10,536 nt of DNA, taken from Burkholderiales bacterium. Lineage in GTDB: Bacteria; Pseudomonadota; Gammaproteobacteria; Burkholderiales; Usitatibacteraceae. The first letter of the stretch is position 1. Every line of letters starts with the position of its first letter. A program made the translations under genes and the position numbers. Below are positions 5,766-10,536 of this stretch, piece by piece. The notes under the pieces are model-generated. The model worked only from the letters and a program-made list of their open reading frames with translations. It was not told the DNA's origin and searched no databases. The stretch lies in assembly GCA_014378085.1 (NCBI GenBank), contig JACMOJ010000087.1:1-10536 (forward strand), given 5' to 3'.

Positions 5766-6722
5766 ATGGGACTAGAATTAGCCCCAGCTTCACTAGTCGG
5801 TTTGTTCGGCGCTTTTTTAGCGGCCCTTACCACCGGCTTTCTCGGTAGCCTGCATTGCGTCAGCATGTGCGGGGCGACGATTGCGAGCGCCATGGGTAGT
5901 AGGGGTAATAGGGCTAATGGGGGTGACGGAGGTTACGACAACGGCGGCAATCGCGATGGCCAAGCAGGCAGCGGTATTCGTCAAACCCGTCCAATTGTGC
6001 TGTCGCCATCCGTCACAATGGGGCCGCAATTACCTACGCTGTCGGTAGTCGCGGCAGCTAGTGGTATGACTCTAACGCCAGTGACTCGCGTGTTTGGCGT
6101 CACCACACTCGCCACGATGCGCGCCAGTTTGGCGTTCAACGCTGGGCGAATTCTGAGTTATGTCGTGGCCGGTGCCCTAGTTGCTGGTATCTCGGGCTCT
6201 CTCGCCGAGCGTTTAGTCATCAATGATCTGACCCCGCTTCGGCTGCTTTTCTACATCTTTGGTCAGTGTGTCGTCATCGCCACGGGTTTTTATATCGCCG
6301 GCGTGACCAAGTTTCTCGCCCCGCTGGAGCGCGCCGGTGGCTGGATTTGGCAGCGCCTACAACGGTGGGTGGCGCCGCAGCTTCAACGTCATTTCCGCAA
6401 CGGCCAAGCGAGACCGTTCGCATTTGGTGCCCTGTGGGGTTGGATACCTTGCGGGCTGGTCTATGGAACGCTCGCCACTGCCATGTCGAGCGGTAGCGCA
6501 GAAAGTGGTGCGCTCATCATGATGGGATTTGGCTTAGGCACCTTGCCGGCGATGTTTATGGCAGGGGCAGCGGCGGTGCCACTTCGACGACTGGCGCAAC
6601 GGCCGCGCGTGCGGCTTGCCGCAGGTGCCGTTGTTATCGGGTTGGGGTTATTTGGGCTGTCACGTGCAACACAACTCGCCGACTTTGCCGCGCTGGCCCA
6701 GCTCTGCCTTAGTGTGATTTGA
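5766..6722 (+). CDS. TauE/SafE-like membrane protein of the cbb3 copper/assembly cluster
   Basis: This 318-residue polytopic inner-membrane protein resembles the family annotated as sulfite exporter TauE/SafE (COG2836-like) that is often found beside ccoI and ccoS. The N-terminal GFLGSLHCVSMCGA at about 24-37 puts His30, Cys31, Met34 and Cys35 at a membrane edge. A second conserved-looking motif is WGWIPCGLVYGTLATA, with Cys229. Hydrophobic segments lie near 9-28, 127-145, 156-182, 220-240, 245-264 and 276-298. The thiol, thioether and His groups suggest a role with copper, but this is inferred and sulfite export is not supported by context. TAGGAG at 5755-5760 precedes the ATG by 5 bases. 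Residues about 44-73 form a Gly/Asn/Asp/Arg-rich stretch encoded by 9-bp repeats, and the low-complexity linker extends the loop after the first membrane segment. The gene lies between hemN and ccoI, 16 bases before the latter. Confidence 0.83.
   Translation: MGLELAPASLVGLFGAFLAALTTGFLGSLHCVSMCGATIASAMGSRGNRANGGDGGYDNGGNRDGQAGSGIRQTRPIVLSPSVTMGPQLPTLSVVAAASGMTLTPVTRVFGVTTLATMRASLAFNAGRILSYVVAGALVAGISGSLAERLVINDLTPLRLLFYIFGQCVVIATGFYIAGVTKFLAPLERAGGWIWQRLQRWVAPQLQRHFRNGQARPFAFGALWGWIPCGLVYGTLATAMSSGSAESGALIMMGFGLGTLPAMFMAGAAAVPLRRLAQRPRVRLAAGAVVIGLGLFGLSRATQLADFAALAQLCLSVI
5894..5938 (+). repeat. In-frame 9-bp imperfect tandem repeat in the SafE-like gene
   Basis: Five 9-base units run from 5894: GGGTAGTAG, GGGTAATAG, GGCTAATGG, GGGTGACGG and AGGTTACGA. 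The period keeps the frame and gives a three-residue rhythm (GSR, GNR, ANG, GDG, GYD). It marks a low-complexity, probably disordered loop that likely grew by slippage, with little expected effect on the membrane core. Confidence 0.6.
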
Positions 6723-6738
6723 GAACGCGAGGCTGACA

Positions 6739-9369
6739 ATGAACGCGCGCGCCGACGACTCCGCTACCCTTTTTTTGGACGCCCTCACCAGCGCCAAGGC
6801 CGTAGCCAGCCACCCAGCAGCGACTGCCATCGCTTGCTTTCATTGCGGATTGGATGTGCCGCACGATGCCGAGTTCGCCATTGAAATTGATCAACGCACT
6901 GAACGCATGTGCTGCGTCGGCTGTATGAGCGTTGCGCAAACCATCATTGGTGCGGGGATGGCGGACTTTTACCGGCACCGCGTCGGCTACTCGGAAAAGA
7001 TCGACCCCCACAGCCTGCCCCTGCCGTCGGTGGTGACAGGCGCAACAGTGAAACAGCTCGCAACCGCAAAACCCTACGTGCGAGCCGAGGCGCATCTCTA
7101 CATGACCGGCCTACGCTGCACCGCTTGCGTGTGGTTAGCCGAACGCACCCTCAGCCGCCTCGGCGGATTAGAAGAGGCAACGCTAAACCTGACCACCCAA
7201 AGTGCGCGTATCCGTTTTGATGGTGCCCAACTGACCACCGATACCATCGTCGCTTCGCTGGCCGCAGTCGGCTTGGGTGCGGATGTCGCTGAGCAGCACA
7301 CACGCGCGCATCAGCGACGCCAACAGCGACGCACCCAGTTACTAGAGTTTGGCGTGGCGCCATTGTGCATGATGCAGGTGATGATGTTGGTTGTCCCGAT
7401 CTACCTTGCCGACTCCAGCGATATTTCGCACGACGCCAAGCAACTGATGGCGTGGACGGCGTGGCTCCTTACGCTGCCAGTATTGTTGTTTTCCGCCCGA
7501 CCGATTTTTGTAAACGCCTTTCGCACCGCGTTACACACGGCCAGTAGCGGATACCTTGGAATGGACGTTCCGGTCGCGCTCGCGCTGCTACTGACGTTTG
7601 TCTCGAGCACCGTCGCACTTGTCAGCCAATCCGGACAGCACTACTTTGATGCCATCACCATGTTCGTATTCCTGCTGCTGGGCGCACGCTGGCTGGAGTC
7701 TTCACTGAGGCTGCGCACCGCCGAATGCATCGACCGTCTTTCCAACGCGCGCCCGCTGGAATGTCAAAAACTCCGCGACTTTCCCGGTAGCGAGCAGACA
7801 CAGACGGTGCGAGCCGACCAACTCACCGTCGGTGACTTTATCTCCATCCGACCGGGCGAGAGTGTCCCGGCCGACGCCGTTGTCATACGTGGCGAGAGTG
7901 AAATTGATGAGGCGCTTATGACAGGCGAATCCCGCCCGGTCGCACGTCGCACCGGCGAGGCGCTGATTGGCGGCACCATCAATACAAGCTCACCGTTAAT
8001 CGCACAAGTCACCGCGGTTGGCAACAACACCCTACTTGCGCGTCTCGGAAAAATGGTGGAAAACAGTCTGGCGTACCGCCCCGCATTTCATGGTTTGGCC
8101 GAGCGCGCCGCGCGCTGGCTGGCACCGGCGACCTTGCTCGCCTCTGCCTCTGCGGCGCTCATCTGGTGGCAAATTGACCCTAGCCGCGCCGCCGAGATTG
8201 CTATTGCGGTGCTGGCGATTACTTGTCCATGTGCGTTTGCGCTCGCGGCCCCTGCCGCTATGGCCAGCGCGTTGGCCACGCTCACGCGGGACGGGCTGTT
8301 GGTGGCACGCGGCCATCTGATCGAAACCATGGCTGGTGCCACCGACGTGGTGTTTGATAAAACCGGCACACTCACCAAGGGCGAAATGCAGGTGACGGCA
8401 TTGCAATGTGAGCCTGTGGATTTGCCGCGTGTACTCGCCTTGGCCGTTGCGCTCGAACGTGGCGCAATCCATCCCGCCGCAAACGCGATTAATACTTATG
8501 CAGCGGCCCACCACCACCGCGGTGTGGATACCCCGATTGCCGAAACACTCAGGACAGTTGCGGGCCAAGGTATCGAGGCGATGGTGGATGGCAGAACTTA
8601 TCGATTGGGTAAACCCGAGTTTGCCGTCCCGGTCGCGTTGCAGGCAAAGTTTGCTGCGGTATCGACCACCCTGTCAGGCACCGAAACGCTTATTGCGCTG
8701 TGCAGCGTGGCAACGCGTGCCATGGGAGACGAAGGGAAAGCGGGTGCCATACAGGCTCCGGTGTTTGCGGTGTTTAGCTTAGCCGACCCCATACGTCCCG
8801 ATGCCGCAGCCTGCATCGCTGCGCTTCAAGGACGAGGCATTAAAGTCCATTTGCTATCAGGCGATTCTGCGTCAGTGGTTAACGACACCGCACGCCGCAT
8901 CGGCATCGAGGCGCGGTACACGCGTAGCGCACAGACCGCCGAGCAAAAACAACGATATGTTGCCGAGATGGTAAAACATGGCGCACAGATAGTGGCGGTG
9001 GGTGATGGCGTAAATGACGCGTTAATGCTTGCCGAGGCAACCGGCAGTATCGGTTTAGCGCAAGGTGCCACGTTAACGCGGCTATCCGCCGACGCCGTGC
9101 TGGCGAGCCGAAGTGGCGAGCTCCTCAGCTCCCTCTCCAACGCCTTTGCGTTGTCGCGCCAAACGCGCCGGGTAGTTCGCCAAAACCTTATATGGGCGTT
9201 GGCCTACAACGTCGTCGCGCTACCAATCGCCTTTGCGGGCTACGTCACGCCCTTAGTTGCCGCCTTTGGCATGGCGGCGAGCTCCCTGATTGTCGTCATC
9301 AACGCCAGCCGCTTAAGCATCGGGACCAATCGCCAAGTCCCGGCCCGCGTGCTGTCAAGATCGGTGTAG
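6739..9369 (+). CDS. ccoI: Copper-translocating P1B-type ATPase CcoI (FixI)
   Basis: CcoI is an inner-membrane copper-exporting P-type ATPase needed to deliver copper to the CuB site of cbb3 oxidase. The 876-residue product begins with an extra cysteine region (CFHCG at 33-37 and CCVGC at 58-62). An HMA metal-binding domain follows with GLRCTAC (Cys127, Cys130). Membrane helices start near 203, 240 and 270. The actuator loop has TGES at 395-398, the ion-path motif CPC is at 496-498, phosphorylation Asp540 is in DKTGTLT, the nucleotide domain has His578-Pro579, and the hinge is GDGVNDA at 755-761. Two C-terminal helices follow near 825-867. All catalytic motifs are intact. CGAGG 6 bases before the ATG is the likely ribosome-binding site. 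It sits 16 bases after the SafE-like gene and 4 bases before ccoS, in one probable operon. The N-terminal CxxC/CCxxC pattern is typical of CcoI-type rather than CopA-type ATPases. Confidence 0.96.
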   Translation: MNARADDSATLFLDALTSAKAVASHPAATAIACFHCGLDVPHDAEFAIEIDQRTERMCCVGCMSVAQTIIGAGMADFYRHRVGYSEKIDPHSLPLPSVVTGATVKQLATAKPYVRAEAHLYMTGLRCTACVWLAERTLSRLGGLEEATLNLTTQSARIRFDGAQLTTDTIVASLAAVGLGADVAEQHTRAHQRRQQRRTQLLEFGVAPLCMMQVMMLVVPIYLADSSDISHDAKQLMAWTAWLLTLPVLLFSARPIFVNAFRTALHTASSGYLGMDVPVALALLLTFVSSTVALVSQSGQHYFDAITMFVFLLLGARWLESSLRLRTAECIDRLSNARPLECQKLRDFPGSEQTQTVRADQLTVGDFISIRPGESVPADAVVIRGESEIDEALMTGESRPVARRTGEALIGGTINTSSPLIAQVTAVGNNTLLARLGKMVENSLAYRPAFHGLAERAARWLAPATLLASASAALIWWQIDPSRAAEIAIAVLAITCPCAFALAAPAAMASALATLTRDGLLVARGHLIETMAGATDVVFDKTGTLTKGEMQVTALQCEPVDLPRVLALAVALERGAIHPAANAINTYAAAHHHRGVDTPIAETLRTVAGQGIEAMVDGRTYRLGKPEFAVPVALQAKFAAVSTTLSGTETLIALCSVATRAMGDEGKAGAIQAPVFAVFSLADPIRPDAAACIAALQGRGIKVHLLSGDSASVVNDTARRIGIEARYTRSAQTAEQKQRYVAEMVKHGAQIVAVGDGVNDALMLAEATGSIGLAQGATLTRLSADAVLASRSGELLSSLSNAFALSRQTRRVVRQNLIWALAYNVVALPIAFAGYVTPLVAAFGMAASSLIVVINASRLSIGTNRQVPARVLSRSV

Positions 9370-9373
9370 GACG

Positions 9374-9619
9374 ATGGAGTCGCTTTGGATTCTTATTCCC
9401 CTGTCACTTCTGATCGCCGTGGGCATTGGCGCTGTCTTTTGGTGGGCGGTCAACGGCGGGCAGATGGATGACCTGGATTCGCCCGCGCGACGCATTCTGA
9501 TTGACGATGACCGTGCACCCGTCGCGGCAGCGCAGACGGATGTTGTATTACCCACGGCAACCAACGCCGGCCCACCCGCCCCGGTCCCGCCTTCTAATCA
9601 GGTATTGCCCGTCGTTTGA
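9374..9619 (+). CDS. ccoS: cbb3-type oxidase assembly protein CcoS
   Basis: CcoS is a small single-span inner-membrane protein required for maturation of cbb3 oxidase, affecting incorporation of haem and copper into CcoN. The 81-residue product has a hydrophobic helix at about 4-26 (LWILIPLSLLIAVGIGAVFWWAV), then NGGQMDDLDSPARRILIDDD, the family signature. The tail after about residue 50 is Ala/Pro-rich and probably disordered. The gene starts 4 bases after the ccoI stop, and the AGGA there is too close to the ATG for ideal spacing, so translation is probably coupled to ccoI. The FNR-type box for ccoN overlaps its last codon and stop, so ccoS marks the end of the assembly operon, with the structural genes driven separately. 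Confidence 0.93.
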   Translation: MESLWILIPLSLLIAVGIGAVFWWAVNGGQMDDLDSPARRILIDDDRAPVAAAQTDVVLPTATNAGPPAPVPPSNQVLPVV

Positions 9620-9656
9620 TCCAAGTCAAAACCTCGTTTCTGTTGACTGCCAACAT
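9616..9656 (+). promoter_or_regulatory. FNR-type box and -10 for ccoN
   Basis: TTGATCCAAGTCAA at 9616-9629 matches the FNR consensus in nine of ten positions and overlaps the ccoS stop codon. CAACAT at 9651-9656 lies at the same offset as TAACAT after the usp box, giving a predicted start near 9663. The hexamer itself is weak (three of six), as expected of an activator-dependent promoter. An AGAGG at 9683-9687 lies upstream of the ccoN ATG. Confidence 0.78.
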
Positions 9657-9696
9657 ACCCGTAGTTCTAGATTAATCACTAAAGAGGGTTTCCGCG

Positions 9697-10536
9697 ATGC
9701 AAAGCAACGCAAATACCTACAACTACAAGGTCGTGAGGCAATTCGCGATCATGACCATCGTCTGGGGCATTGTGGGCATGCTGGTCGGCGTCATCATTGC
9801 GACCCAGCTGATCTGGCCCGATCTTACGTTTGGCATCGAATGGCTATCCTATGGACGCCTGCGTCCATTGCACACCAATGCCGTCATCTTTGCCTTCGGC
9901 GGCTGTGCACTATTTGGCACCTCCTACTACGTCGTGCAGCGCACGTGCCAAACGCGTGTGCTGTCCGACACGATGGCCTCCATTCACTTCTGGGGCTGGC
10001 AACTGGTGATCGTACTCGCTGCCGTCACGCTGCCGCTGGGCATCACCCAGGGCAAGGAATACGCAGAACTCGAATGGCCAATCGATATCCTGATCACCAT
10101 CATTTGGGTCACCTACGCGATCAACTTCTTCGGCACTATCATGAAGCGCCGCACGCAGCATATTTATGTGGCGAATTGGTTTTACGGCGCGTTCATTCTG
10201 ACTGTCGCGATTCTGCATTTGGTGAATAGCGCCGCAATCCCCGTAACGATGTGGAAATCGTATTCCGCCTACGCCGGTGTTCAGGATGCGATGATCCAGT
10301 GGTGGTACGGCCACAACGCGGTGGGCTTCTTCTTGACTGCAGGTTTTCTCGGCATCATGTATTACTTTGTGCCAAAACAAGCGGAGCGCCCGATTTACTC
10401 TTATCGCTTATCGGTGGTGCATTTTTGGGCGCTGATCTTCACCTACATGTGGGCCGGCCCGCATCACCTGCACTACACCGCATTGCCGGATTGGGCGCAA
10501 TCGCTCGGCATGGTGTTCTCGCTTATTTTGCTGGCG
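9697..10536 (+). CDS. ccoN: cbb3-type cytochrome c oxidase catalytic subunit CcoN (partial, runs off right edge)
   Basis: CcoN is the haem b/b3-CuB subunit of the high-affinity cbb3 oxidase, which reduces O2 to water and pumps protons in the inner membrane at low oxygen. The first 280 residues are in the window, out of roughly 470-480 for the family. His59 in RPLHTNAV fits the low-spin haem ligand (His60 in Pseudomonas stutzeri CcoN). His206 in [10 protein letters not shown] and His256-His257 in GPHHLHY fit the CuB ligands. Tyr250 in [10 protein letters not shown] fits the tyrosine cross-linked to the first CuB histidine in this oxidase class. Hydrophobic segments begin near residues 17, 61, 94, 130 and 165. 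ATG at 9697 follows AGAGG at 9683-9687, spaced slightly long. The gene has its own FNR-type promoter after ccoS; ccoO and ccoP would be expected beyond the edge. Confidence 0.96.
   Translation, partial: MQSNANTYNYKVVRQFAIMTIVWGIVGMLVGVIIATQLIWPDLTFGIEWLSYGRLRPLHTNAVIFAFGGCALFGTSYYVVQRTCQTRVLSDTMASIHFWGWQLVIVLAAVTLPLGITQGKEYAELEWPIDILITIIWVTYAINFFGTIMKRRTQHIYVANWFYGAFILTVAILHLVNSAAIPVTMWKSYSAYAGVQDAMIQWWYGHNAVGFFLTAGFLGIMYYFVPKQAERPIYSYRLSVVHFWALIFTYMWAGPHHLHYTALPDWAQSLGMVFSLILLA

Noticed and set aside
8032..8568. 178-residue open frame on the minus strand opposite ccoI
   Set aside because: It lies wholly within the motif-complete CcoI gene, and its composition is that of reverse-complemented coding sequence.
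9501..10229. 242-residue + strand open frame spanning the end of ccoS and the start of ccoN
   Set aside because: It is in another frame than both clear genes, it crosses their promoter region, and its His/Arg-rich translation is typical of an off-frame reading.

Overview
The window looks like a chromosomal segment of a Gram-negative proteobacterium, most likely a betaproteobacterium. This is inferred from the GreB N-terminus (MSKAFTKE followed by an Asp-rich run), an FNR with four cluster cysteines, and a cbb3 oxidase locus with a FixI/CcoI-type copper ATPase. No lineage marker such as rRNA is present, so the assignment stays tentative. The window is gene-dense and all full-length genes look intact.

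Layout. Positions 1-1757 (+) hold the end of a phosphonate-type ABC transporter operon: the last codons of the ATPase (phnC-like) and two permeases (phnE-like), joined by GTGA and ATGA overlaps. Positions 1758-1959 hold a weak hairpin and a 129-bp MITE-like element with perfect 16-bp terminal inverted repeats and a TTAT duplication. Positions 1960-2595 (-) hold greB, whose start codon lies in a 14-bp tandem array (2587-2656). Positions 2828-3265 (+) hold a universal stress protein gene behind a perfect FNR box. Positions 3295-3417 hold a 19-bp tandem array that runs into the 3' end of fnr (3401-4150, -). From 4332 on (+) the order is hemN, a TauE/SafE-like membrane protein, ccoI, ccoS and ccoN, with ccoN running off the right edge.

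How the genes work together. The right two thirds is a low-oxygen respiration module. FNR senses oxygen loss. HemN makes protoporphyrinogen IX without O2. CcoI, CcoS and probably the SafE-like protein supply copper and assemble the cbb3 oxidase, of which CcoN is the catalytic subunit. Three FNR-type boxes (before usp, between fnr and hemN, and before ccoN) each have a -10-like hexamer of the form xA(A/T)CAT starting exactly 35 bases after the first base of the box. This suggests a local regulon of class II FNR-activated promoters controlled by the fnr gene encoded here.

The least ordinary features are small-scale. Short tandem repeats seem to have grown from the start of greB, the end of fnr and a loop of the SafE-like gene. 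At greB the repeat creates a chain of five-codon mini-ORFs, each overlapping the next start by ATGA or GTGA. I see no evidence for a wholly new multi-gene system.
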